From NCBI RefSeq assembly GCF_009725985.1, contig NZ_RCNR01000031.1, positions 1 through 52,622 of the forward strand: DNA of 52,622 bases, read 5' to 3'. The stretch comes from Zobellia amurskyensis (lineage in GTDB: Bacteria; Bacteroidota; Bacteroidia; Flavobacteriales; Flavobacteriaceae). Shown in pieces: positions 44,885 to 52,622 of the stretch. Under the pieces are notes generated by a model. It was not told the DNA's origin. It was given only the letters and a program-made list of their open reading frames with translations, and did no database searches. The stretch's first letter is position 1, and the number at the start of each line of letters is the position of its first letter. Position numbers and translations under genes: made by a program.

Positions 44885-45604
44885 TTAAGGGTTTGTTGAC
44901 CATAAAGCGGCGCCTTTGAGCATTGCTCTTCTCGGAAGTTTTAAACCTGCAATAATCAACTCTGCAAAATCTTCTGGCTGAAGCACATTATCTTGAGAAT
45001 CTTTATTTGCAAAGCCTAACTCTATGGTCATATCAGATTCTATAGTGCTAGGTGTTAGCGTACAAACTCTAATATTATTTTTACGAACTTCTTTCATTAA
45101 AGATTCAGACATTCCTATAACGGCAAATTTAGATGCAGAATAGGCGGAAACCATTGCGTTTCCATTTAGGCCAGCCGTTGAAGAAACATTAATAATATCA
45201 CCTTCATTTTTACTTAGCATATGTGGTAAAACTTCTTTGGTTACATAATACATTCCCATTACATTGGTTTGAATGATTTTATTCCACAAAGCGACCTCCA
45301 TATCATTAAAGGAACCAACCGCTGCAATTCCTGCATTGTTGACCAAAATATCAACAGAACCTAATGTCTCTATAATTGTTTTGATACTGCTTTTAACTGC
45401 TTCATAATTACCCACATCAAATACGGAGTAGATAGCTTTAACTCCAAAAGCCTCTAGTTCAGAAACGGTTTCTTTTAATATTTTTTCATTTCTACCCGTT
45501 ATAGCAACATCAATACCCTCCTTGGCAAATGCAATTGCAGTTGCTTTTCCTAGCCCTCTGCTACCTCCGGTAATAATTGCCTTTTTATTCTTTAGCTTGC
45601 TCAT
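44885..45604 (-). CDS. Short-chain dehydrogenase/reductase (FabG-like)
   Basis: Classical SDR: cofactor motif ITGGSRGLGKATA near 11-22, NNAGIAAVG near 88, catalytic Ser in INVSSTAG near 140, and YSASK near 154-158. The NAD(P)-dependent substrate is unknown; sequence resembles 3-ketoacyl-ACP reductase, but a second FabG elsewhere would be the housekeeping one. It is the last gene of the leftward cluster, 14 bases after the propeller/Dabb gene. Confidence 0.88.
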   Translation of the reverse strand: MSKLKNKKAIITGGSRGLGKATAIAFAKEGIDVAITGRNEKILKETVSELEAFGVKAIYSVFDVGNYEAVKSSIKTIIETLGSVDILVNNAGIAAVGSFNDMEVALWNKIIQTNVMGMYYVTKEVLPHMLSKNEGDIINVSSTAGLNGNAMVSAYSASKFAVIGMSESLMKEVRKNNIRVCTLTPSTIESDMTIELGFANKDSQDNVLQPEDFAELIIAGLKLPRRAMLKGAALWSTNP

Positions 45605-45618
45605 TTTCTTTTTTAGTT

Positions 45619-47172
45619 TTAATTCTTGATCGTCCAGTAATCCATGACTAAAACATCGCCTATTATTGGACCAATTTTATTTACCAAAGCCGTATGTGCT
45701 TCGTGAAATAGATAAATTTCCCTAGCGTGTTCGTCATTGAAGGTAATAGTAAAGGAATGTGTGAAACCTTTGCTGGCTCCTTCTTCACTATCGTTTACGC
45801 CCCATTCTATATTACTAATTTCAGGAATTTCATTTTTTAAATCTACAAAAGCTTTAACCGCCTCATCAACTTGGGCTTCGGTGGCATCCTCTTTATATTT
45901 CAAGTTTACTATGTGTCTTAAAACTTTACCATTTCTATCAATTTTAGGAGAAACTTTATAGGACACCAATTTTTTAAAACCAACCTTTTGTGAACCTGCT
46001 ATAAGAAAGTTGTCTTCTCCTATTTTATGAGATTTTAAGCCATAATAAATAGAAAACCCTGTTTCTAAATAATTTATTGGACTAAGAATACCTTCTTTAT
46101 TTAACTTTATTAATTGAATACTGGCATCATCCCTAGTACCTACAGCTAATATGGCTTCGTTGTCTCTTGCGGAAACAATTTCAATTCTTGTCTGACCCTG
46201 TAATTTTGTGTTTTCATTGTCTTTAAGTATTGAATGAGGCACTAAAGCTCCTTTATTATTTATTTTAAAAACACTTACGGCATCGCCGTGATAAACGAAG
46301 TTAGGTCTCTTAATAAAACCACTTTCTTTGTTGTAATATTTATGGTGACGATGGCCAACAATTACATATTTACTATCCCCAAGAGTTACTCCCGTTACCG
46401 GATACGCACCGGTCAAGTATCGGTCATTAGTATTATCACTTATATTATTAATATTCTTAAATGAACCGTTTTCATATACTCTAAAGCTACTTACACCATT
46501 GTCTTGAAATCCTCCTGTATATAAAAAGGTTTTGCCTTTATTTTTGTGTGTAAACATACCAATGATACCGTCTGTATGGATTTTTTCATCATCCTTCATA
46601 GACTGTACATGGATTAGATTTCCGTCATCCTGAATTTTAAAACTGCTCAATCCTGGATTATCTTCTAGACCACCAACAAAAAGGTAAGATGCTTTTTTCA
46701 TATGAACAACCTGTAAAGTAATGGCGGTGCCAAGATGGGTTTCATCTGTGTCCATTGTCAAGGATACACGCTCTAAAGATCCATTGTCTAGAATTTTAAA
46801 GGTCTCAATGGCATCTCCGTACTTGTTTGCAACAAAAAGAAAATCTGTGCCATTAATGCGGTCTGCAACCATACCTCTTGCAGGTCCTTTTTGCATATGA
46901 AGCTCATGATTACTAATAGGTGTAAGCACACCATCTTTATCTAGGCTGTAGACATCAACATTTCCTATGCCGCCTGCATAAACATAATGAATGCCACTTT
47001 TTTCAAAACTCGTAACGGAAACTGTGTTGTTGCCAGATATACTTTTGAAATCTTTACGGTAAAGCATTAGTTCATCAGAAACTTGGGCTAAACCAATTTG
47101 CGATAAAAAAAGTAATCCAAATAAAACGAAACCTTTTATATAATTCATAACATTAGTCTTCTTTAAGTTCAA
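45619..47172 (-). CDS. Secreted beta-propeller protein fused to a C-terminal Dabb domain
   Basis: Signal peptide (about 9-29, MNYIKGFVLFGLLFLSQIGL), then about 390 residues of seven-bladed-propeller-like repeats with recurring 'xxLFVGGxxDNxGxSSFKIxDxGxL' units (SYLFVGGLEDNPGLSSFKI, TFLYTGGFQDNGVSSFRVY), as in lactonase-type propellers. The last 100 residues (RHIVNLKYKEDATEAQVDEA to VLVMDYWTI) are a Dabb stress-responsive alpha-beta barrel, with KGFTHSFTITFNDEHAREIY in the centre. A Dabb domain on an exported propeller is uncommon. It is four bases after the HbpS-like gene. Confidence 0.78.
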   Translation of the reverse strand: MNLKKTNVMNYIKGFVLFGLLFLSQIGLAQVSDELMLYRKDFKSISGNNTVSVTSFEKSGIHYVYAGGIGNVDVYSLDKDGVLTPISNHELHMQKGPARGMVADRINGTDFLFVANKYGDAIETFKILDNGSLERVSLTMDTDETHLGTAITLQVVHMKKASYLFVGGLEDNPGLSSFKIQDDGNLIHVQSMKDDEKIHTDGIIGMFTHKNKGKTFLYTGGFQDNGVSSFRVYENGSFKNINNISDNTNDRYLTGAYPVTGVTLGDSKYVIVGHRHHKYYNKESGFIKRPNFVYHGDAVSVFKINNKGALVPHSILKDNENTKLQGQTRIEIVSARDNEAILAVGTRDDASIQLIKLNKEGILSPINYLETGFSIYYGLKSHKIGEDNFLIAGSQKVGFKKLVSYKVSPKIDRNGKVLRHIVNLKYKEDATEAQVDEAVKAFVDLKNEIPEISNIEWGVNDSEEGASKGFTHSFTITFNDEHAREIYLFHEAHTALVNKIGPIIGDVLVMDYWTIKN

Positions 47173-47176
47173 TAGG

Positions 47177-47665
47177 TTAATCTAAAATTGATTCTGCTCC
47201 AGTTATAGCAATAGCCCGATCTTGTTCTATGGTTCCTCCACTAACTCCAATGGCACCAATGATTTTGCCCTCTTTATTTTTTATGGGAATACCACCGGGA
47301 AAAGTTATTAGGCCTTCATTAGAATGTTCAATGTTGTAAATGATGCCTCCGGGCTGTGTCAGTTCACCCAACTCCCCAGTATCAATATTAAAAAATCGTG
47401 CTGTTTTGGCTTTTTTTATGGCAACATCAATACTTCCAAGAAAGGACTCATCCATTCTTATAAATGCTTTTAGATTAGCACCGGCATCTACCACAGCTAT
47501 ATTGACCAATACATTTGAATCTACAGCATTTTGCTTAGCCGCTAGAAGAACTTTAAATGCTTCATCATGGGAAATATCATTGGTAATTTGGGTATGCCCA
47601 GTATTACAAATTACTATTAATATAAATGCAAAGACATAAAATTTTACAGACTGAAGAATGTTCAT
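47177..47665 (-). CDS. Secreted GlcG/HbpS (DUF336) family protein
   Basis: Signal peptide (about 1-25, YVFAFILIVICNTGHTQ), then the GlcG/HbpS fold: VNIAVVDAGANLKAFIRMD near 53-71, SIDVAIKKAKTARFF, GLITFPGGIPIKNKEGKIIG, and GAIGVSGGTIEQDRAIA at the end. Members bind haem or small organic ligands and are exported in several bacteria. It is the promoter-proximal gene of HbpS - propeller/Dabb - SDR, with a dyad symmetric site upstream. Confidence 0.88.
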   Translation of the reverse strand: MNILQSVKFYVFAFILIVICNTGHTQITNDISHDEAFKVLLAAKQNAVDSNVLVNIAVVDAGANLKAFIRMDESFLGSIDVAIKKAKTARFFNIDTGELGELTQPGGIIYNIEHSNEGLITFPGGIPIKNKEGKIIGAIGVSGGTIEQDRAIAITGAESILD

Positions 47666-47719
47666 ATTTCTCTTTTATAATTGTAGGTTGCAAAAATTAT
47701 AAACTATCCTGAGAAAAAT

Positions 47720-47735
47720 GTTGAACAAGTTCAAC
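47720..47735. promoter_or_regulatory. Dyad GTTGAAC-AA-GTTCAAC, possible Crp/Fnr-type operator
   Basis: A perfect 7-2-7 inverted repeat in the 82-base gap between the Crp/Fnr-like regulator gene and the HbpS-like gene, 55 bases before the latter's ATG. Size and spacing fit a dimeric Crp/Fnr-family regulator, most simply the adjacent one. No T-run follows, so it is not a typical terminator. Confidence 0.5.
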
Positions 47736-47747
47736 TCGACTAAAATT

Positions 47748-48329
47748 TTATTGAGCTTGTGACTTTTTTTTAATCTTACTTAGAAATTCGTGGGTAATTC
47801 CCAAGTAACTAGATGTCTGCCTGTCAGTTAATTTGGATGCAATTTCAGGGTAGTTTTCTATAAAATGAGAATACCGTTCTTTAGCCGTTAAGCTATGGTT
47901 TCGTATGAGTCTCCGCTGCCAGGCAACGATAGATTTTTGAAACATAATACGAAAGAATTTTTCTGCTACTGGGAGTGAATCATAAAGGGTTGATTTATCC
48001 TTTTGAGAGATAATTAGAACTTTGCTGTTTTCTAAGGCCTGAATATTTAGGTCTGACGGCTTGTGGTTCATAAAACTATCTATATCCATCAACCACCAAT
48101 CTTTAGCGGCAAAGTATAAGGTGTTTTCGTTTCCTTTTTTATCTATTGTAAAAATCCTGAAACAGCCCTCTACTACGAACCCTTCAAATTTACAGACTTG
48201 ACCTTGCTGTAGTAAGAAGGCCTTTTTTTCTATAGATTCAAGAAAAAAGTATTTACAAAATTCTTCTTGCTCTGTTTTAGAAAACGTGAGGTTTCTGCTA
48301 ATATGCTTTATTAATAAATCGTTTGTCAT
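47748..48329 (-). CDS. Crp/Fnr-family transcriptional regulator
   Basis: The 193-residue protein has an N-terminal cyclic-nucleotide-binding-type beta roll (FLLQQGQVCKFEGFVVEGCF, NTLYFAAKDWWLMD) and a short C-terminal HTH (LTDRQTSSYLGITHEFLSKI). The canonical cAMP-contacting Arg-Ser motif is not seen, as usual for this bacteroidete subgroup. It lies 21 bases downstream of the PNPOx-like gene and upstream of the HbpS cluster, which it may control. Confidence 0.88.
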   Translation of the reverse strand: MTNDLLIKHISRNLTFSKTEQEEFCKYFFLESIEKKAFLLQQGQVCKFEGFVVEGCFRIFTIDKKGNENTLYFAAKDWWLMDIDSFMNHKPSDLNIQALENSKVLIISQKDKSTLYDSLPVAEKFFRIMFQKSIVAWQRRLIRNHSLTAKERYSHFIENYPEIASKLTDRQTSSYLGITHEFLSKIKKKSQAQ

Positions 48330-48350
48330 TAACTGTCTTATAGTTACATT

Positions 48351-48896
48351 TTAATCCTTAACGATATTTGTTTCAAAACCATCAATACTGGCAGTATTTC
48401 TATTTTCCCAATATTTTTCAATTTTGTCTTCTCCTTGCTTTGTAGCCCAATCATTTAAGGTGGTCCGTTCTTCTTTGAAATCCATAAAGGGTACCGCAAA
48501 CCCACAGGAAGTTTGAACCAAGTCAACCTTCATTTCAATTATTTGCCTAGACCCAATGTTTTCAGGGAACAGCTTTATGTATTGATGAAATTCAGTATCT
48601 CTTTTATGGTAAATTTCAGCAGTTCCATATAGCCTTAAGATAATAGGTTTCCCTTCAAAAGCACAGAACATAATGGTCATACGGTCATTCTTAAGTAGAT
48701 GGGCAGCTGTTTCATTTCCACTTCCGGTTAAGTTTAACCAAACAACCTTGTTTTGATCAATAACCCTAAATGAATCTGTACCTTTTGGAGATACATTAAC
48801 ATTGCCGCTATCTGCTGCGGTACCTACAAAGAATATTTTTTGCTTTTCAATAAAATCTTTTAACTCAGGCGTAATACAATCTAATTTCTTTCCCAT
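48351..48896 (-). CDS. Pyridoxamine 5'-phosphate oxidase-fold protein
   Basis: FMN-binding split barrel: LDCITPELKDFIEKQKIFFVG, GNVNVSPKGTDSFRV, VVWLNLTGSGNETAAHL and MTIMFCAFEGKPIILRLYG are diagnostic of this PNPOx-like family. It probably binds FMN or F420; substrate unknown. ATG 48896 (MGKKLDCITPEL) is preferred because the family begins there; a longer reading from 48977 adds 27 residues without similarity that I recognise. It is the first gene of the leftward group with the Crp/Fnr-like regulator. Confidence 0.85.
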   Translation of the reverse strand: MGKKLDCITPELKDFIEKQKIFFVGTAADSGNVNVSPKGTDSFRVIDQNKVVWLNLTGSGNETAAHLLKNDRMTIMFCAFEGKPIILRLYGTAEIYHKRDTEFHQYIKLFPENIGSRQIIEMKVDLVQTSCGFAVPFMDFKEERTTLNDWATKQGEDKIEKYWENRNTASIDGFETNIVKD

Positions 48897-49118
48897 TTTT
48901 TGAATACCTATAGCAGTAAATTTATGGAAAGTAGGGCAGGGCAGGAAACTTTTTATTTTTATAGAACCTGTATTCAAAGCCTTATGGCTTCAATTAACCA
49001 AATCCATGAGATTGATGACTATTTATAAATTGAGCGTGCAATGCTATTTTGCTAGGGTATGAATCAAATAATTAGTATTATTTTTGAAGCTCTAAAAACT
49101 ATCTAATAATATTTGTGT

Positions 49119-49511
49119 ATGCCTTATCAGGATGTATTTGTTCTTTTCTGGAATCAAGTAAAAGAGAGTGTCCAGGAAGGTAGTTTTGCCAAGTTGACTA
49201 TGGCAAAGACCATAGGGAAGCCTGATTTAAAAAATATATTTTTGAGACCGGTCTATTCAAAAAATGATTTTAAAGTTTTATTGAAATATCGTTACCGATC
49301 TAAAGATACCGAAGACAAGGAAGAGGAACTTACGTTAGATGAGGCTTACCAGGTATTAAAGGCCAATCTTAAAACCCATTTCTTTTCTGTTATATTATTT
49401 ACAACTAAAAAGGATATCATTTTTAAGGTCAATAAAAAGGGGGCGGGTAGTATTACGGAAACTTTACCTTCTTTTACTGATATTACCCAAGCCAAGAGTG
49501 ATCTGGAATAA
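49119..49511 (+). CDS. Small conserved-looking hypothetical protein
   Basis: A soluble 130-residue protein with no recognised family: MPYQDVFVLFWNQVKESVQE (helix), then beta-rich KNIFLRPVYSKNDFKVLLKYRYRSKD, then LTLDEAYQVLKANLKTHFFSVILFT. ATG 49119 is preferred to the TTG two codons earlier. It stands alone between a divergent and a convergent gene. The pattern suggests a single alpha/beta domain. Confidence 0.6.
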   Translation: MPYQDVFVLFWNQVKESVQEGSFAKLTMAKTIGKPDLKNIFLRPVYSKNDFKVLLKYRYRSKDTEDKEEELTLDEAYQVLKANLKTHFFSVILFTTKKDIIFKVNKKGAGSITETLPSFTDITQAKSDLE

Positions 49512-49597
49512 GGTGGTATTGAATTTTCAAAATTGAAGTGTCGTTATGTTACATTTGATGCTTTCCAATAAGTTCTAGACCTAAAATTTCACTAGTT

Positions 49598-50140
49598 CTA
49601 TTGTGTGCTATTTTTGTCAGCCAGTTTTAATAGTTCAATATATGGGTTCCCGTTTAAGCCTAATAATTTAGCAAAGGCAGGTTCTGTTTTAATACCAGTG
49701 GATTTTAGCGCTATAATTTCCTGTTTAAATCTAATACCTCTTTCCATTAAGATTTGATTTTCAATAATCATATGGCGATAAGCATTTTGCTGTTCCGTTG
49801 GAATATTCTGTCCGAAAACTTCAAATTGAAATTTTCCTGATTTAAACTCAGCAATGGTACATACAACCTCATTCTGAGTTGTTGAGTAAACTTTAAAACT
49901 TTGGTGGTTTGAGAATTCTTGTTGCAAAAATGAACTAAAATCTAAGTGGTCTTTGCAGTGGCAAATTATATCTAAATCGCTTTCGGGTAAATCAATTTGG
50001 ATTGGAATAGTTCCGGTTAAAATGGGATTATATTCTTTAAGCTTCTCTAAAATTCTAATTCTCCTAATTTCAGAATAGGCGAGTTTTTGTCTCTCATTTC
50101 CAAATTTCAGATATTCAATATTTTTAAAATTTTCAATCAA
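49598..50140 (-). CDS. DUF4269 protein (nucleotidyltransferase-like fold)
   Basis: The 180-residue protein shows ILTGTIPIQIDLPESDLDII near 40-60, whose G-T...D-L-D pattern resembles the nucleotidyltransferase active site, followed by CHCKDHLDFSSFL and QNAYRHMIIENQILMERG, typical of DUF4269. The family role is not established. It is a single leftward gene, overlapping nothing. Confidence 0.78.
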   Translation of the reverse strand: MIENFKNIEYLKFGNERQKLAYSEIRRIRILEKLKEYNPILTGTIPIQIDLPESDLDIICHCKDHLDFSSFLQQEFSNHQSFKVYSTTQNEVVCTIAEFKSGKFQFEVFGQNIPTEQQNAYRHMIIENQILMERGIRFKQEIIALKSTGIKTEPAFAKLLGLNGNPYIELLKLADKNSTQ

Positions 50141-50258
50141 TTTTTGCCTTATATATTTCTGTTCAATATTTGCTATACTACTACTTTAGCGTGGTTAGAA
50201 ACGTTTTCTAAAAAAGAAACCTTTTTCAATCAGGAATGAAAACCAATCCAAAACCATC

Positions 50259-51101
50259 CTAACTATACAGTGTATTGTCATGTGAAATAACATGCTCTTT
50301 TACGTTATTTTGAAATTCTTGAGGTGTCTGTTCTGCGTGCAGTTTAAAAAATCTGCTAAAGTAGGAGTGATCCTTAAAACCAAGATTATAGGCTATTTCC
50401 TTAATAGTACTCTCACTATGTATTATTTGTCGCTTAGCTTCCAATATAAGCCGATCATGAATGAGCTGTACTCCGGTTTTATCTAGTTTCTCCTTTAAAA
50501 CTTGATTTAATCGTTTGGCACTAATCCCGAGTTTTCCAGCATAGAAGTCGGCATTTCGTTGATCTTTATAATTTTTTTCAAGTAAAAGCATAAACTCGTA
50601 AACCCGTTTTTCATTAATATCCTGCAACGTAAAATGGTGTTCTTTTAATTGTATCAATTTCAATAGAAATACCTTTAAGACCGCTTTCATCATAATTAGG
50701 TTCATGGCTTCCTGGTTGTATTCTTGTTCTAAAAGTTGAAGAACGGAGACCAATCCTTTTGAACTTTCTTCGTTTACCTGCAAACAGGAAAATTCACCTT
50801 GTATGTTGAACATCCTAAATACATCCAATAAAAACTCTTTTAAATCACCTTCCAACAATTCCTGTTTAAAGGAAATCAATACGCCGTTTTTACCTGCTTT
50901 GTTCAACTGATGTACTCGGTATGGCGGAATTAAATAAATCCAATCTCCTTTTAGAGTTTGAAAATCATGCTGCGGAACGTGAAGGGCATCCTCGTTTCGT
51001 AACCAGACAATTTCAAAGAAATCTCTTCGCGCTGGATCGTTCAAATAGGCAGGAGGGCAATTACCCAAATCTCTAATATATAAAACCTTATCACTTAGCA
51101 T
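50259..51101 (-). CDS. AraC-family transcriptional regulator
   Basis: A cupin-like N-terminal sensor (about 20-150, with WLRNEDALHVPQHDF and DWIYLIPPYRVHQL) and a C-terminal double HTH (KLGISAKRLNQVLKEKLDKT, then EIAYNLGFKDHSYFSRFFK). It is divergent from hxlB-hxlA with 229 bases between, so it probably controls those formaldehyde-fixation genes. The ligand is unknown. Confidence 0.9.
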   Translation of the reverse strand: MLSDKVLYIRDLGNCPPAYLNDPARRDFFEIVWLRNEDALHVPQHDFQTLKGDWIYLIPPYRVHQLNKAGKNGVLISFKQELLEGDLKEFLLDVFRMFNIQGEFSCLQVNEESSKGLVSVLQLLEQEYNQEAMNLIMMKAVLKVFLLKLIQLKEHHFTLQDINEKRVYEFMLLLEKNYKDQRNADFYAGKLGISAKRLNQVLKEKLDKTGVQLIHDRLILEAKRQIIHSESTIKEIAYNLGFKDHSYFSRFFKLHAEQTPQEFQNNVKEHVISHDNTLYS

Positions 51102-51280
51102 AGTACTTGTTTATGAATGGAATTTACAAGTCATTTTATAATCGATAGTATAGACTAAAAAACCACCTGTTTCCAAAATATACCACAAAAATAGCTAATA
51201 ACACCATCCCAAAAGCTGGTTTAGGCAAATTGTACCAGACATCTATCAAATTGTGTAACTGTCTGGGACGAATAGCAGCT

Positions 51281-51288
51281 TAAGTTTG
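51281..51288 (+). promoter_or_regulatory. -7 element TAAGTTTG upstream of hxlB
   Basis: Perfect match to TAnnTTTG, 43 bases before the hxlB ATG. No good TTG at the -33 distance (nearest is 27 bases away, at 51251), which is what an activator-dependent promoter would show; the divergent AraC protein is the obvious candidate. Confidence 0.5.
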
Positions 51289-51330
51289 TACTCGATTTTG
51301 ATGATAGAATAGTATTAAGTCAATTTAATT

Positions 51331-51915
51331 ATGGAAAATGTACTTATAAAAAAGGATACTCAGTTAATTGAAAGTGCCATGAACACTATCATAAACGAGC
51401 ACATTAAATTAATACATAGCATTCCGTATAAGGAAATAGCCGCATTAATTCCGACAATCAACCAAGCGCGCCACATTTTTATTATGGGAGCAGGGCGTAC
51501 AGGACTGATGATGAAAGCTGCAGCAATGCGTCTAATGCATTTAGGGTACAGTGTTCATGTGGTAGGTGAAATTACATCACCAGCAATAGGAAAAGGCGAT
51601 GTGCTTATAGCTGGATCTGGATCAGGCACAACCGGTGGAATTGTAAGAGCGGCGGAAACGGCAAAAACCCTAGGAGCAAGCGTGGTATGTTTTACAACCA
51701 ACTCCGACTCTCCCTTAGCGGAATTGGCAAACCATACAGTTAATATACCTGCAGCACAAAAGCAGGAACGGGACGAAACTATTTCTAAACAATACGCAGG
51801 TAGTCTTTTTGAGCAATCATTATTATTGACATTTGATGCTCTTATACAGACCCTTTGGGAATTGGATGGCAGTTTGGCTTCCGATTTGTGGAAACGCCAT
51901 GCCAACATGGAATAG
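51331..51915 (+). CDS. hxlB: 6-phospho-3-hexuloisomerase
   Basis: The SIS-domain isomerase turns hexulose-6-phosphate into fructose-6-phosphate, second step of the ribulose monophosphate pathway. Visible: IFIMGAGRTGLMMKAAAMRL near 49-68, VLIAGSGSGTTGGIV near 90-104, and the C-terminal FEQSLLLTFDALI. The 194-residue length is normal. hxlA follows after 54 bases, in the same direction. The pair detoxifies or assimilates formaldehyde. Confidence 0.93.
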   Translation: MENVLIKKDTQLIESAMNTIINEHIKLIHSIPYKEIAALIPTINQARHIFIMGAGRTGLMMKAAAMRLMHLGYSVHVVGEITSPAIGKGDVLIAGSGSGTTGGIVRAAETAKTLGASVVCFTTNSDSPLAELANHTVNIPAAQKQERDETISKQYAGSLFEQSLLLTFDALIQTLWELDGSLASDLWKRHANME

Positions 51916-51969
51916 GTCCTAAAACGATTATACAGATTAAACAAAAGAGAACATTTTAAATATAGAATT

Positions 51970-52599
51970 ATGGCAAAATTACAAGTAGCAATAGATTTAT
52001 TGAAAATTGAGGATGCAATTGCACTAGCAACTAAAGTAGCACCTTACATAGACATTATAGAGTTGGGAACACCACTTATTAAGAGTGAAGGTTTAGCTGG
52101 AATTAGAAAGATGAAAGATGCTTTTCCAGATAAGTTGGTTTTTGCGGATTTTAAAACTGCAGATGCAGGAGAGCTGGAAGCTGATATGGCTTTTGGAGCC
52201 GGAGCAGATTATATTACTATTTTGGGAGCAACAGGAGATTCTACCATAGCAGGTGCAGTAAAGTCTGCAAAAGCACACGGTAAAGGTGTTGTTGTAGATA
52301 CCATTGGAGTTAAAGATAGAGTGAAACGTGCCCAAGAAGCAATTGCGTTAGGAGCAGAATTTGTTGAGTTGCATGCAGGTTTGGATGAACAGGCAGAGGA
52401 AGGTTACTCAATTCAGGTGTTGATAGACGAAGCGGCAAGAGCTGGAGTATCAGTATCCATAGCCGGTGGTGTAAACCTAAGTAGTATAAAAGCGGTAAAG
52501 GAATCAGGTGTGGTGGTAGCAGTTGCGGGAGCAGCTATATATGGTGCAGAAGATCCTGCTCAAGCCGCTAAGGATTTGAAAGAATTGTTGGATGCTTAA
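51970..52599 (+). CDS. hxlA: 3-hexulose-6-phosphate synthase
   Basis: Condenses formaldehyde with ribulose-5-phosphate. The OMP-decarboxylase-superfamily barrel shows VAIDLLKIEDA (Asp9), the metal motif DFKTAD (Asp60, Lys62, Asp65), ELHAGLDEQAEEG and SIAGGVNLSSIK with the phosphate-binding loop AVAGAAIYGAEDP. Length 209 is normal. It follows hxlB; the gene ends 23 bases before the window edge, so further operon members may lie outside. Confidence 0.95.
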   Translation: MAKLQVAIDLLKIEDAIALATKVAPYIDIIELGTPLIKSEGLAGIRKMKDAFPDKLVFADFKTADAGELEADMAFGAGADYITILGATGDSTIAGAVKSAKAHGKGVVVDTIGVKDRVKRAQEAIALGAEFVELHAGLDEQAEEGYSIQVLIDEAARAGVSVSIAGGVNLSSIKAVKESGVVVAVAGAAIYGAEDPAQAAKDLKELLDA

Positions 52600-52622
52600 A
52601 TTGATGGAAGATTTTAATCTAA

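Overview
The window looks like a chromosomal segment from a marine, gliding member of the Flavobacteriaceae (Bacteroidota), in the Zobellia/Maribacter/Arenibacter range. The case rests on the gliding genes gldF-gldG, low-GC coding sequence, TAnnTTTG-type -7 promoter elements instead of Shine-Dalgarno-rich leaders, a Bacteroidota-style integrase with HTH partners, and many flavobacterial protein families. The genus is an inference; no rRNA or tRNA gene was seen.

Region 1 (1-15187, + strand) is a dense defence island. It starts with the 3' part of a type I specificity gene (hsdS, cut by the window edge) and ends with the type I motor/nuclease gene hsdR. Between these two subunits lie about 11.7 kb of other genes: mcrB and mcrC; a very long RecQ-like helicase overlapping by 1 nt with a tail-anchored coiled-coil protein; two unrecognised genes; a HARE-HTH/GIY-YIG nuclease fusion; a small protein that is a free-standing copy of the N-terminal domain of this island's own McrB; and an HTH antitoxin/AbiEii-type nucleotidyltransferase pair. 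A perfect 36-bp palindrome plus a second TATCGCGATAT site precede the antitoxin. Antitoxin, toxin and hsdR overlap, so hsdR may be expressed from the autoregulated toxin-antitoxin promoter.

Region 2 (15383-19810, - strand) is the mobility module of an integrative element: an SF3-like helicase, a small unknown, an HTH/excisionase protein, a gene broken by a 9-nt homopolymer, a tyrosine recombinase and a zinc-finger/HTH protein. It abuts the 3' end of mnmE (20053-21450, -). The mnmE 3' end is a known chromosomal attachment site for genomic islands (SGI1 family), so the island probably inserted there. Its other end would lie left of this window.

Region 3 (20053-34528) is conserved housekeeping sequence: mnmE, a small secreted coiled-coil protein, a DUF4870 membrane protein, dnaN, gldF-gldG, a SAM hydroxide adenosyltransferase, phoH, purC, a DEDDh exonuclease translationally coupled to a cNMP/CBS/DUF294 protein, and a FUSC membrane protein.

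Region 4 (34557-44800) holds signalling and small functions: a receiver protein with a 1326-residue CheB-CheR-PAS-histidine kinase fusion, a TPR histidine kinase/NarL-type regulator pair, a beta-barrel protein, tandem TerB-like proteins and a KDG-kinase-like sugar kinase.

Region 5 (44885-52599) has a leftward cluster (PNPOx-like protein, Crp/Fnr-like regulator, GlcG/HbpS-like protein, beta-propeller/Dabb fusion, SDR oxidoreductase) with a 7-2-7 dyad upstream of the HbpS gene that could be the Crp-like operator. After it come two small genes and an AraC regulator divergent from hxlB-hxlA, the ribulose monophosphate formaldehyde-fixing pair.
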